From Saprospira grandis (GTDB lineage: Bacteria > Bacteroidota > Bacteroidia > Chitinophagales > Saprospiraceae): a stretch of DNA of 64,000 nt. The notes beneath the pieces are model-generated. The model saw only the letters and a program-made list of their open reading frames with translations, ran no database searches and was not told the DNA's origin. A program made the translations under genes and the position numbers. The stretch spans positions 1,902,501-1,966,500 of the forward strand of contig NZ_CP110854.1 in the NCBI RefSeq assembly GCF_027594745.1, given 5' to 3'. Below are positions 44,218-52,866 of the stretch, piece after piece (the first letter of the stretch is position 1; every line of letters starts with the position of its first letter).

Positions 44218-45597
44218 ATGGGAGACCTACTTGCAGCCCGTTTACAGATGGCTTTTTCTTTGGGGTTTCACATCATCTTTGCCTGTGTGGGTATGGCCAT
44301 GCCTTTCCTGATGGCTATTGCGCACTGGCGTTATATTAAAACTGGAGATGCTGTGTATAAGGACCTCAGTAAAGCTTGGTCTAAAGGGGTGGCGATCTTT
44401 TTTGCCACCGGTGCGGTTTCGGGCACCGTTTTATCATTTGAGTTGGGCCTACTCTGGCCCGAATTTATGGAGCATGCCGGCCCTATCTTCGGAATGCCCT
44501 TTTCTTTAGAGGGGACCGCCTTTTTTATTGAGGCGATTGCTCTCGGCCTTTTTCTTTATGGTTGGGGAAAAATCCCCAAATGGATTCACTGGGGTTCTGG
44601 CCTTATGGTCGGTATTACAGGGGTGGCTTCTGGTATTTTGGTCGTTGCGGCCAATGCCTGGATGAATAGCCCCACGGGTTTCGATTATGATCCCTTAACC
44701 AATACCTATAGTAATATTGACCCCATTGCGGCTATGTTTAATCCCGCCTGGTTTACCCAAGCCCTACACATGATTTTAGCCGCATTTACGGCTACGGGCT
44801 TTGCTGTAGCAGGAGTTCACGCCTTTTTGCTGATCCGCAAACCCGCCAACCGCTTTCACCAACAAGCTATGCGCATTGCGCTACTAGTGGGTGGAATTGC
44901 CGCTTTTCTACAACCCCTTAGTGGCGATCTTTCTGCCAAGGATGTGGCCGTCCGCCAACCCGCTAAATTGGCCGCTATGGAGGCCCACTTTCATACCGAG
45001 GAATATGCCGGCCTATTGATTGGCGGTATTCCCAATGAGGAAACTGGCGAGGTGCATTATGGCATCAAAATCCCTGGCCTATTGAGCTTTTTGGCCCATG
45101 GCGACTTTAAGCAAGAGGTGGTGGGACTAGACCAAATTCCAGAGGATGAACGCCCCCCTGTGGCCGTTACTCACTTCGCTTTCCAAATTATGGTAGGGGC
45201 AGGGACCTTCCTCATGATGGTCGCTTTTCTCTACTTTTTTGCCCAAAAGTTCCGCCCCCGCTGGCTGGGACACAAAAACTTCCTTTGGCTGGTGGCGCTT
45301 AGCACGCCCCTAGGGATGTTGGCCGTAGAAGCAGGCTGGACCGTCACAGAGGTGGGCCGCCAACCCTGGATTATCAACGGAATTATGCGGACCAAAGAGG
45401 CCGTTACGCCTATGCCAGGTATTCAATATTCTTTCTATACGGTGGTCGTTGTTTATACGCTTTTGGCCGTTTTGGTGAGCTGGCTCATGAAACGACAGGT
45501 CCAAACCCTAGCCCAAAACTACGATAGTATGGATGAGGAAATTGACCTCAGCCAAAATAAAGCAAATACCAAAACAGAAGTTATAGAAGAATTATAG
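44218..45597 (+). CDS. cydA: cytochrome bd oxidase subunit I
   Basis: A 459-residue integral membrane subunit with about nine helices that carries the haem b and d groups and the quinol site. N-terminal ARLQMAFSLGFHIIFACVG with the haem ligand His, and the conserved GRQPW motif (TEVGRQPWIINGIMRT) are present. The periplasmic Q-loop is short, as in Bacteroidota and CIO-type enzymes. Cytochrome bd reduces oxygen to water with quinol at low oxygen and resists stress. The first gene of cydAB, 22 bp before cydB, possibly under the palindrome at 44122. Confidence 0.95.
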   Translation: MGDLLAARLQMAFSLGFHIIFACVGMAMPFLMAIAHWRYIKTGDAVYKDLSKAWSKGVAIFFATGAVSGTVLSFELGLLWPEFMEHAGPIFGMPFSLEGTAFFIEAIALGLFLYGWGKIPKWIHWGSGLMVGITGVASGILVVAANAWMNSPTGFDYDPLTNTYSNIDPIAAMFNPAWFTQALHMILAAFTATGFAVAGVHAFLLIRKPANRFHQQAMRIALLVGGIAAFLQPLSGDLSAKDVAVRQPAKLAAMEAHFHTEEYAGLLIGGIPNEETGEVHYGIKIPGLLSFLAHGDFKQEVVGLDQIPEDERPPVAVTHFAFQIMVGAGTFLMMVAFLYFFAQKFRPRWLGHKNFLWLVALSTPLGMLAVEAGWTVTEVGRQPWIINGIMRTKEAVTPMPGIQYSFYTVVVVYTLLAVLVSWLMKRQVQTLAQNYDSMDEEIDLSQNKANTKTEVIEEL

Positions 45598-45619
45598 CTC
45601 CTCTAAAAGACCGATTTTT

Positions 45620-46636
45620 ATGTTTATGTATATTGTCGTGCTGAGCTTCCTGCTCCTTTCTTTGCTCCTCTATGCCCTCTTGGGCGGAGCCGATTTTGGC
45701 GCCGGTGTGATTCAGCTTTTATCTACTACTCCTAAGGCCGAAAAAGTAATCGGCCGGGCCATTGGCCCCATTTGGGAGGCCAACCATATGTGGCTGGTGA
45801 TTGCTGTGGTGATTAGCTTTATGGGCTTTCCCGCTATCTTTAAGGTGGTTTCTACCGCCCTGCATATCCCCGTTTTTATTCTGCTGCTGGGCATTATTTT
45901 CCGAGGAACAGCCTACGCCTTTAAACATTATGATGCCATCAAGGACGAAAAAAGCCAGTTGATGTATCATCGGGTCTTTGTCTGGGGTAGCCTTGTGTCT
46001 ACACTCTTTATCGGCATTACCTTTGGCGCGATGAGCCTAGGCAAAATTGACCCCAATGCCACCGATTTCTATACCGGATATATTGCGCCTTGGTTCAATT
46101 TCTTCTCCATCAGTGTGGGCTTTCTTACTACAGCGCTTTTCGCTTTTCTAGCCGCCGTTTATCTTATTGGCGAAAATGAAGACCCCGAGGTCAAGGAGTT
46201 CTTTATTACTAAGGCCTGGAAGTGGCTATTGGCTTCTGTAGCTATTGGTGTGGTCGTTTTTGTTGCGGCCTATATCGATGGTCTCCCTCTTTTCAATGAG
46301 TTGATTAGCAGCCCGCTCAGTATGTTGGCCATAGGCTTTGCCGCTGGCTCTTTGCCCCTGATGTTTAGCACTATCCGCAAAGGAAAGGTGGTCCTTTCTC
46401 GCCTAATGGCTGGCGCCCAAACGGTCCTTATTCTTGGCGCTTGGTTGCTCTTGCATTATCCGCATGCCATTATGCTCAGCAATGGAGGCAGCCTAGATCT
46501 CTATGATAGCCGCGCCCCCGATGCCACCTTGGCCGTGCTCGGCTGGGCCCTCCTTTTGGGCTCGCTCTTTATTCTACCGGCCCTAGGCTACCTTTATGTA
46601 GTCTTCAAAGGCCATGGTCCCGAAGAAAGCATCTAA
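45620..46636 (+). CDS. cydB: cytochrome bd oxidase subunit II
   Basis: A 338-residue subunit with eight to nine membrane helices, no haem. The family signature LLGGADFGAGVIQL opens the protein, followed by IWEANHMWLVIAVVISFMGF and other regular helices; length is typical. It pairs with CydA to form the quinol oxidase. ATG 45620; an in-frame ATG at 45626 is an alternative. A strong terminator starts 21 nt after the stop. cydX is not seen. Confidence 0.95.
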   Translation: MFMYIVVLSFLLLSLLLYALLGGADFGAGVIQLLSTTPKAEKVIGRAIGPIWEANHMWLVIAVVISFMGFPAIFKVVSTALHIPVFILLLGIIFRGTAYAFKHYDAIKDEKSQLMYHRVFVWGSLVSTLFIGITFGAMSLGKIDPNATDFYTGYIAPWFNFFSISVGFLTTALFAFLAAVYLIGENEDPEVKEFFITKAWKWLLASVAIGVVVFVAAYIDGLPLFNELISSPLSMLAIGFAAGSLPLMFSTIRKGKVVLSRLMAGAQTVLILGAWLLLHYPHAIMLSNGGSLDLYDSRAPDATLAVLGWALLLGSLFILPALGYLYVVFKGHGPEESI

Positions 46637-46657
46637 TTTTTCATAAGCAGCTTTACT

Positions 46658-46694
46658 GCCCTGTTCTTGATGATCAAGAATGGGGCTTTTTTTT
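46658..46694 (+). terminator. terminator of cydAB
   Basis: GCCCTGTTCTTGA / TCAAGAATGGGGC stem with seven T. Copy O starts immediately after it. Confidence 0.85.
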
Positions 46695-46810
46695 GGGGCC
46701 TCCGCAGCAAAGCTGCGGCGCTACGTTGCGCAGCTCGCTATTCGCTCGGCCCTTCGCAGGCTTCGCCTGCTCGGTCTGGCCTGACGGCCACTGCTGCACA
46801 TCGCTAGGCC
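46695..46810 (-). repeat. dispersed intergenic element, type 1 (copy O)
   Basis: Minus reading: GGCCTAGCGATGTGCAGCAG, TGGCC-gtca-GGCCA, GCAGGC-gaa-GCCTGC, GGGCCGAGCGAATAGCGAGC, closing helix GCAGC-ttt-GCTGC, pole GGAGGCCCC. Confidence 0.8.
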
Positions 46811-46910
46811 GCTCATCCTTTGGTTTTCAGGCTAGCCGTTTTGCTCCGGCCCCAATAGCTATAGGCTCTGGAGTCTATAAAATGAATCCTTATCGCTAAA
46901 CATTAGCCCC
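46811..46910. repeat. second copy of the ~100-bp direct repeat
   Basis: Same as 39246-39345 up to GCTAAACATTAGCCCC; here it is spliced straight into the linker of a toxin gene at the shared GCCCCAAAAG. Confidence 0.85.
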
Positions 46911-47524
46911 CAAAAGTAGAAACACCAAAAGCAGAGCCCCTCAAACTAGAGGAACCTCAGCTAAAAGAGCCCGAACTCAAAGAGGAAATTCCTTTAGAAA
47001 AGGAGCTGGGCAAACAAGAAGCGCCAAAAATAGAATTCGGCTCCAACCTCCCTCCTAAAATTTATAAGCTAGATGATGAGAACTTTGTCCGTTTGCAAGA
47101 AGGACGATTAGGGAAATATAGGGCTAATGACGATATCCCTAGAGCAGAATATGAAAAGCTGATTAAGGAGTATAAGCGAGAGCAGTTAGCGGCTAAAAAG
47201 CAGCTAGGAGAAGGCCCTAAACCTAAAATAGCTAACTCTGATTTAATTATACGAATGGGCTTAAAAGATGGAATGAAAATTTCATCAGATGATGCCCTTA
47301 CAAAAGCACAAAAATTTCTGGGTGAAGGCTATCATGAACCAATAAAAGGTAGTGGCAGATACATCTCCAAAGATGGTACTAGGGTTGTTAGGATGGGAGA
47401 AAACGACATAACAGGTAAACATGGTGGAGGTCCACACATGAACTTCGAGACCCTAATTCCTAACCCGCATAAACCAGGAAAAATGATGATCAATCAAAAT
47501 TTACATATTTATTTAAATAATTAA
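46907..47524 (+). pseudogene. orphan toxin tip, cassette 3 (truncated at the 5' end)
   Basis: The frame is open from 46907 to 47524 (205 codons) but has no ATG near its 5' end; TTG 47093 is the first usable start. It begins inside the linker of the toxin (KVETPKAEPLKLEEPQLKEP) and keeps the LPPKIYKLDDENFVRLQEG and IPRAEYEKLIKEYKREQLAA neck of cassettes 1 and 2. The tip is new: DDALTKAQKFLGEGYHEPIK, YISKDGTRVVRMGENDITGK and HGGGPHMNFETLIPN, a pattern seen in tips of RHS-type toxins of Gram-negative bacteria. Missing promoter, start and delivery half make it silent unless recombined back. Confidence 0.75.
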
Positions 47525-47527
47525 GAA

Positions 47528-47788
47528 ATGAAGTTAGAAATTGAAATCCCAGATTACAATAAGAATGTTGGCATAAAATACTCATGGGAAGATAGTTTTG
47601 ATATAAAGGTGACTGTAGTTAATGGGGAGGTTCAAATAGCCGCAAATCCAGCTGGGCTGAGATCTTTAGCCAATCATTTATTAAACTTGTCACAAGATTC
47701 TATACCATCTGGTCGACATCTTCACTTTGATGAATATAATTCATTAGAAGATGGGTCTAATAGTTTAACTATTACGAAATGTGATTAA
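47528..47788 (+). CDS. putative immunity protein of cassette 3 (Imm32-like)
   Basis: An 86-residue protein 3 nt after the tip. Layout EIEIPDYNKNVGIKYSWEDS, FDIKVTVVNGEVQIAANPAG, LRSLANHLLNLSQDSIPSGR, HLHFDEYNSLEDGSNSLTIT fits what I remember of the Imm32 family (a conserved ANHLLxLAQ...VP.G.H.HLDE..SLE.GS pattern). Such proteins neutralise the tip in the producer cell. An intact immunity gene next to a broken toxin gene suggests it is kept for protection against siblings or for later cassette repair. Confidence 0.65.
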   Translation: MKLEIEIPDYNKNVGIKYSWEDSFDIKVTVVNGEVQIAANPAGLRSLANHLLNLSQDSIPSGRHLHFDEYNSLEDGSNSLTITKCD

Positions 47789-47949
47789 CAGAGATTTAGC
47801 TAACTAATTTAAACTACTCTTTGGGCTAAGCTGAGTTAATAATTCATAACATACAACTATTCGTCATCTACCTACTGGTTGATGATAATAGAACTGAAGA
47901 TGAAATCTATAGACTCATCAATATTTTTGAGGCAAAATAGATATAGCCC

Positions 47950-47986
47950 TAAGCGGCAGTTGATTTAGTCAACTGCCGCTTTTTCG
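47950..47986 (+). terminator. terminator of toxin locus 3
   Basis: Same AAGCGGCAGTTGA / TCAACTGCCGCTT hairpin as at 35333. Between the immunity gene and it (47789-47949) lies 160 bp without a gene. Confidence 0.9.
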
Positions 47987-47991
47987 GTTTT

Positions 47992-48132
47992 GCAGGGCCG
48001 AAGGCCCGCAGGCTGAGGGATGGACAGCAGGGCCGCCGCAGGCGGCAGACCAAAGCGCTGAAAGCGCTGCAGGGCCGAGCGAACAGCGAGCTGCGAAACA
48101 GCCCGACCCGAGCGAAGCGAGTGGGCAGCCCC
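47992..48132 (+). repeat. dispersed intergenic element, type 2 (copy P)
   Basis: GCAGGGCCGAAGGCCCGCAG cap as in copy L, then CTGAGGGATGGACAGCAG, GCCGCC-gca-GGCGGC, AGCGCTgaaAGCGCT, GCAGGGCCGAGCGAACAGCG, CAGCCCGACCCGAGCgaaGC and pole GGGCAGCCCC. The pole ends inside the TAG (48132-48134) of the helicase gene. The junction with the type-1b cap of L makes this a chimeric copy. Confidence 0.85.
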
Positions 48133-51100
48133 TAATCATCCAAGGCTTCTACTTCCTCATCTCGGAAACTGCTGGGAATCTGCTGATGCTGCACAAAATT
48201 GCACCATTTACAGTCTTTTTTCTGGCAGCCCTCGGCAAATTCATGCCGCTTAATTTTGGCGTAGACCTCCTGCACCAATTCGCCCATATTGGCCAGATCC
48301 TCTGCATGGATGTCCATTTCTTTTTCGGGAAAATGCCCCGCTTCATTGGGACTGATATAGTCAATTTCAGCAGAAATGGCCCGCCCCTCGATCTGTCTAG
48401 AGCTCTCCAAAAGTAGAGCGTAAAAGACCAGCTGCCGATAGTAATTGCCGCCCAAAGGGTTGCGTTTATGCGGCTTTCTAAAGCGCTTCTCCTCTAGCTT
48501 TCCCGTTTTGTAATCAACGATATGCCAAAGGCTGCTGCCCTTTTCTACCTGCACCAATTTATCGATGTTTCCCGTTAGGGGCACGCCCTTGTATTGGGTG
48601 CCATAAAAGGACTGTTCTAGCAAGATTTTTTTGTCCAGCTCCTGCCCAAAACGCTCTTGTCGCTGCTCATAATAGCGCTTGAGATATTTGAGGCCCAAAT
48701 CGAGGGCTTCCTCATAGGCTCTTTGGCTAAATAGCAGCCGCTTCATCTCCAAACGCTCTTCAAAAAGAGAGACAAAAGCGGGCAAAGAAGGCAGCCGCAG
48801 CCGCGCATTGTTTTGCCCCTGCCGCAAAAGTTCTTCTAGGGCCTCATGCACCGCCTGCCCATAAAGCGCCTCTACGCTTTGGCTGGCCGGCAGACGCAAC
48901 ACCCGCTGAAAATAAAAGCTCAAAGGGCAATTGAGGTAGGCATTTAGGGCCGTTACACTCAAACGGAAATCTTCTAGTTGGGCCGCAATTGTAGCCGGAT
49001 CGACCAAAAGTTCTTGGGGTAAACGCTCGGGCAAATACTGCAAAAACTGATGTCGATATTGCTGCAAAGTAGAAGCCGGCAGCTGTATTTGCTGCTCTTC
49101 TAGCTCCGCATCAATCATCAAATCATCGACAAAAGAGAGGCGTTTACAAGATTTTCCTTGGCTGTCATTAGCATGGTAGGAGATGCGCAAATAGGCCCTA
49201 GAACGAGTCATGGCCACATAAAATAAGCGGCGGCTGGCCTCTTCTTGGTCCAAAACCGCATGGGCCTGCGATAAGTTATCGGGTAATTTGAACTTCTTGA
49301 TGCTTCGGCGGCTATTCGGCCCCCAAGTTCCATCCAAACAATGCAGCATAAAGACATACTGAAACTCTAGGCCCTTAGAGGCATGAGCGGTCAGTAATTG
49401 CACCCCATCTTCGGCATAGCGGCTATGCGTCATGGGCAAGCGCAGCTGATTGTCTTTCATGCGCTGGATCAGCTCCAAAAGGCCCCATAAATTAAGGTCC
49501 TCTTTTCGCTCTGACTCCCTGCGGACAAAGTCGAAAAAAGTGTTGAGCAAGCCCAAATACCAATCTTTTTCTGCGGCTTCACTGGCGTACTGCAATAGGC
49601 CCGATCGGTTAAATAAAAGCTCCATCAACCGACTGAGCGGCTCATTGACAGACCAGCCCGTGGCCTCATCAAAAAACTCGACCAAAGCCCTGATTTTTTC
49701 GGGGGCGATAAGCCGCAGTTCTGTCAAATCGGGAGCCATCTGCAGCAGGTCCCGCCAAGCTAAGGGCTCTTTTTCCTTGGCCAAATAACGGCGGCGGTTT
49801 TCCCGCACCATATAGTTGACCAACTTGCGTCGGTCGCTGGCCAAAATGGGAATAAACTGAAAGTGCAAGAGCTCATAAAGGTATTCTTCTCCCGAATAAG
49901 GTTGCTCAAATTCCAAGGCCAAATACTCCAACAGCAGCAAGAAGTTCTTGATCAAACTCTCTTCTAAAATATTGATTTGCCGCTTGGTCTGATAGGGAAT
50001 TTCGGCCTGCTCCAATAAACGGATTAGGTCCTGAGACTGCCGGTGGCGAGCGTAAATAATGGCCACCTCTGCCAGGTTTTTCTTTTCGGCTTGTAGCTGC
50101 TTGATCTTTTCGACAATGGCGACTTCTTCTTCAAAAGCGCTGGGATATTGTTGTAGTTCTAGCTCTATTTCTTCCCCCTGCTTAAAGGGACGGCGCGCCC
50201 TGAGTTTTTTGTCCAGCTCCAAGGCCTCCAACAAAGAAATAATGCGCAATTCATTATGGTCGATCAGGGCTTTGGAGGCATCCAAAATCTCTTGACTTGA
50301 GCGGTAGTTGTCTTGCAACATGACCAAGCTCAGGCCGTTTTGATAGCGCTCAAAAAAGTCGATCAGGTTTTTTACCCTAGCTCCCTGAAACTCAAAAATA
50401 GATTGGTCGTCATCGCCCACAATAAAGATATTGGGCTGCTCCCAAAAGCCAATGAGCTGCATCAAAATCTGATTTTGCGCCCCATTGGTATCCTGAAATT
50501 CATCGACCAAGATATAGAGATATTGTTCTTGATAGCGCAACAGCAAGTCCTCCTGTTCGGGGTCCAAAAAGGCCCGCAACACCCAAAGAATCATGTCAGC
50601 ATAGTCGTAACAACTGGCCTCTTCCATCAAAAACTCATATTCCTCAAAGAGGGCCGCGGCAGACAATAGCCGTTGCATCCGCTCTTTTTCCTCCTGATAG
50701 GCCTTAAGTTTGAGATCGCCCTTTTTATAGTTGCTGCCATTTCGCTGATAACGATACTTTTTATCCTCCTTGATATAATCGAGATAATCCTCAATTTTTT
50801 CCCGGACCAGCTCGAGGGTCCAACCCTCTGTTTTCATCAACTGAAACAGCCGCAGCAATTGGCCCTCATAGCGATAAGGTTGGCGGCGAGAGCGACGCAA
50901 AGGATGATCGGGCTCCAAACCATCTAGCAATTGACGAGCAAAATCAATCTGCTCTAGTTCCGTGGCCAATTGCCAGTTTTTCTGCCCAAAGTTATCGGGA
51001 TTTTCAAGGATGACCTTATTGCAAAAAGAATGAAAGGTATAAATATGAATGCGGTAGGCCTCTGGACCAATAAATTCCAATAATCGCTGACGCATGGCCT

Positions 51101-51341
51101 GCACGCCCGCATCCGTAAAGGTCAAACAAAGAATGTTGTAGGGTCGGCTATCGGTCTGCAAGAGAATTTGCCCAATCCGCGCCGCCAAAATATGCGTTTT
51201 GCCCGTCCCTGGCCCAGCAATCGTCATCACGGGCCCTTCAATCTGCTCCACGGCCGCCCGCTGCGAATCATTGAGCTGCTTCATAATTTTTTCAAAGCGA
51301 CGATGATAAAGCGACTGCTGATAAGATAATTTGGGGGCCAT
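48132..51341 (-). CDS. UvrD/Rep-type helicase with Fe-S nuclease domain
   Basis: A 1069-residue superfamily 1 helicase fused to a PD-(D/E)xK nuclease. Walker A GPGTGKTHILAARI, DEFQDTNGAQ (motif II), GDDDQSIFEFQG (III), LLTAHASKGLEFQYVFML (V) and RRLFYVAMTRSRAYLRI (VI) are intact. The C-terminal RecB-type domain has GQAVHEALEELL and IVDYKTGKLEEKR, with Cys at LNCPLSFYF and the cluster GCQKKDCKWCNF, which fits a 4Fe-4S nuclease as in AddB. Such proteins resect DNA ends in repair and recombination, or defend against foreign DNA. ATG 51341 is used; TTG 51347 and ATG 51284 are alternatives. It ends at a TAG inside copy P, which borders the orphan toxin locus. Confidence 0.9.
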   Translation of the reverse strand: MAPKLSYQQSLYHRRFEKIMKQLNDSQRAAVEQIEGPVMTIAGPGTGKTHILAARIGQILLQTDSRPYNILCLTFTDAGVQAMRQRLLEFIGPEAYRIHIYTFHSFCNKVILENPDNFGQKNWQLATELEQIDFARQLLDGLEPDHPLRRSRRQPYRYEGQLLRLFQLMKTEGWTLELVREKIEDYLDYIKEDKKYRYQRNGSNYKKGDLKLKAYQEEKERMQRLLSAAALFEEYEFLMEEASCYDYADMILWVLRAFLDPEQEDLLLRYQEQYLYILVDEFQDTNGAQNQILMQLIGFWEQPNIFIVGDDDQSIFEFQGARVKNLIDFFERYQNGLSLVMLQDNYRSSQEILDASKALIDHNELRIISLLEALELDKKLRARRPFKQGEEIELELQQYPSAFEEEVAIVEKIKQLQAEKKNLAEVAIIYARHRQSQDLIRLLEQAEIPYQTKRQINILEESLIKNFLLLLEYLALEFEQPYSGEEYLYELLHFQFIPILASDRRKLVNYMVRENRRRYLAKEKEPLAWRDLLQMAPDLTELRLIAPEKIRALVEFFDEATGWSVNEPLSRLMELLFNRSGLLQYASEAAEKDWYLGLLNTFFDFVRRESERKEDLNLWGLLELIQRMKDNQLRLPMTHSRYAEDGVQLLTAHASKGLEFQYVFMLHCLDGTWGPNSRRSIKKFKLPDNLSQAHAVLDQEEASRRLFYVAMTRSRAYLRISYHANDSQGKSCKRLSFVDDLMIDAELEEQQIQLPASTLQQYRHQFLQYLPERLPQELLVDPATIAAQLEDFRLSVTALNAYLNCPLSFYFQRVLRLPASQSVEALYGQAVHEALEELLRQGQNNARLRLPSLPAFVSLFEERLEMKRLLFSQRAYEEALDLGLKYLKRYYEQRQERFGQELDKKILLEQSFYGTQYKGVPLTGNIDKLVQVEKGSSLWHIVDYKTGKLEEKRFRKPHKRNPLGGNYYRQLVFYALLLESSRQIEGRAISAEIDYISPNEAGHFPEKEMDIHAEDLANMGELVQEVYAKIKRHEFAEGCQKKDCKWCNFVQHQQIPSSFRDEEVEALDD

Positions 51342-51441
51342 AAGCAAGGTTAAAAGCGATCAAAAAACGGCTTTAAAGATAAGGCTTTTTAATCAGGCTG
51401 GGCCATCTGAAAGATAAATCTCTCTTTCTTATTATTTTTTT

Positions 51442-51559
51442 GGGGCTGCCCCGCCCTACGGGCGGGTCGGGCTGTTTCGCAGCTCGCTATTCGCTCGGCC
51501 CTGCGCCGCCTTTGGCGGCTGGGTCTGGCCTAACGGCCACTGCTGTCCATCCCTCAGCC
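51442..51559 (-). repeat. dispersed intergenic element, type 2 (copy Q)
   Basis: Minus reading: GGCTGAGGGATGGACAGCAG, TGGCC-gtta-GGCCA, GCCGCC-aaa-GGCGGC, GCAGGGCCGAGCGAATAGCG, CCCGCC-gta-GGCGGG and pole GGCAGCCCC. The pole is 101 nt upstream of the helicase start. Confidence 0.8.
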
Positions 51560-51579
51560 GCGTCGCTGCGCTCCTTTTT

Positions 51580-51724
51580 GCTGTAGGTTGAAACCTACAG
51601 CAAGAGTGGTATTGCTTCGCAATGATATATGAATGAGGGTTAAAACCCTCATAAAATGAACTGGCTTGGCCGCCTGCAAAACCGTGGAAAAACAATGAGC
51701 CGATGGTTTGAACCATCGGCTCAT
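51580..51724. repeat. GGTT/AACC palindrome cluster 3 (inverse)
   Basis: TGTAGGTT-ga-AACCTACA, GAGGGTT-aa-AACCCTC and GAGCCGATGGTT-tg-AACCATCGGCTC, in the reverse order and strand of cluster 2. The flank shared with 41631-41690 (CATAATATTCTT, GCTTTCTATTCC) shows both followed the zinc-ribbon gene. Confidence 0.75.
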
Positions 51725-51784
51725 AAGGAATAGAAAGCAACTAAGGGCTAAAAATCTGAGGAGACGCTGCTTATTGGAAGAATA

Positions 51785-52381
51785 TTATGTCTCCTCTCCC
51801 AAATTTTTTATAAATGGATTCTGGTAATACACCCCGCAACTGGGACAAGCAGTTAGCTCATCAGCTGTATTTACCTCCCAACTCTCTGTACAAGCAGGAC
51901 AAAATAACCAACTCATCTTGGGGTCTAAGATGATAGCTGGCTCTTCACTAATATTTAGATTTGGATTGAAAAATTCTACCTCCATTTTCGCCTTATAGGT
52001 CTGGGCGACTTTGATGTACGGTTTTCCTTCAACCAGATCATGAAAAAAGTTGGGGTTTTCGGCCCATTCCCTAAAAGCAATTAACGAATTAGGGGCGATG
52101 TCATTAACAGGGCTAGCTAGAGTTTCTCCAAAACAAAAGTACTTAGAGAGACGAGCATCGACTACTTCAAAAAATTCTAAGGGATAAGGATAGGGAAATC
52201 GTTCTGCATCATCAGTATAAATATATGCAAAGGGAATCTGGTAATACTCTATAGCATGAACCAGATAGGATTGCCCTGGCACTATATATTTATCTAGGCG
52301 CTTGTAACGCTCTCCAAAACGATTGTTTAGCAATGTAGTGCTCATTGCTTGAAAGGAAGCTGGTTTACGTTTTAATAACAT
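51785..52381 (-). CDS. immunity-like protein with C-terminal zinc ribbon (B)
   Basis: A 198-residue homologue of the gene at 41034. Same specific half (YLVHAIEYYQIPFAYIYTDD, AERFPYPYPLEFFEVVDARL) and ribbon CPACTESW...CPSCGVYY. The first ~35 residues differ. No toxin is beside it; it heads a block of three minus-strand genes that look like stand-alone immunity factors. The start may also be ATG 52345 (MSTTLLNNRF). Confidence 0.65.
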   Translation of the reverse strand: MLLKRKPASFQAMSTTLLNNRFGERYKRLDKYIVPGQSYLVHAIEYYQIPFAYIYTDDAERFPYPYPLEFFEVVDARLSKYFCFGETLASPVNDIAPNSLIAFREWAENPNFFHDLVEGKPYIKVAQTYKAKMEVEFFNPNLNISEEPAIILDPKMSWLFCPACTESWEVNTADELTACPSCGVYYQNPFIKNLGEET

Positions 52382-52437
52382 CTTTGTATTATTTGTTAGT
52401 AGAGACTATGGCTAGGTTTCTCTCCCATTAAGCTAAT

Positions 52438-52866
52438 TTAGCGTACTGTTTTTAGCTGCTGCTTAAAAGCCTCAAAGCTATTAGGCGGAAGAACATGATT
52501 GCAAATCATAAGTGGAGAATTAGGGAATTGAGCCTTCAGTATTTCTTGATATTTCAAAGAAAATATCTCGTAGACAGCAAGTCCAAAATAAATCGATTGG
52601 TCACTATTGATAAAGATCATCCTTTTAGGATTCTCTTTATTTTCTAGATTGGAGAAGTAAAAGTGATATGCCTTTTTATTGCTAACAATGAAGTGGAGCA
52701 TCTCCATAAAATCCTCCGTTTCAAATTCTAGTGTTTCTTCTAGAAGAGGATAGTCGTAGTAATCACTTTCTGCTGTATGATTTTTCACAAATTCTTCGAC
52801 ACAAAAGTAGAGCTCCGCCTTATTGCTGAAGGAAGAGATTGCAATATATAGGTCCTCTAAAATCAT
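52438..52866 (-). CDS. orphan immunity-like protein
   Basis: A 142-residue acidic protein (for example MILEDLYIAISSFSNKAELY, KQLKTVR end). It has no recognised family. Its ATG overlaps the TGA of the gene before it as ATGA, so the two are made together. Helical content with an acidic first half (YYDYPLLEETLEFETEDFME) fits the usual immunity profile. Inference from size, acidity and company only. Confidence 0.5.
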   Translation of the reverse strand: MILEDLYIAISSFSNKAELYFCVEEFVKNHTAESDYYDYPLLEETLEFETEDFMEMLHFIVSNKKAYHFYFSNLENKENPKRMIFINSDQSIYFGLAVYEIFSLKYQEILKAQFPNSPLMICNHVLPPNSFEAFKQQLKTVR

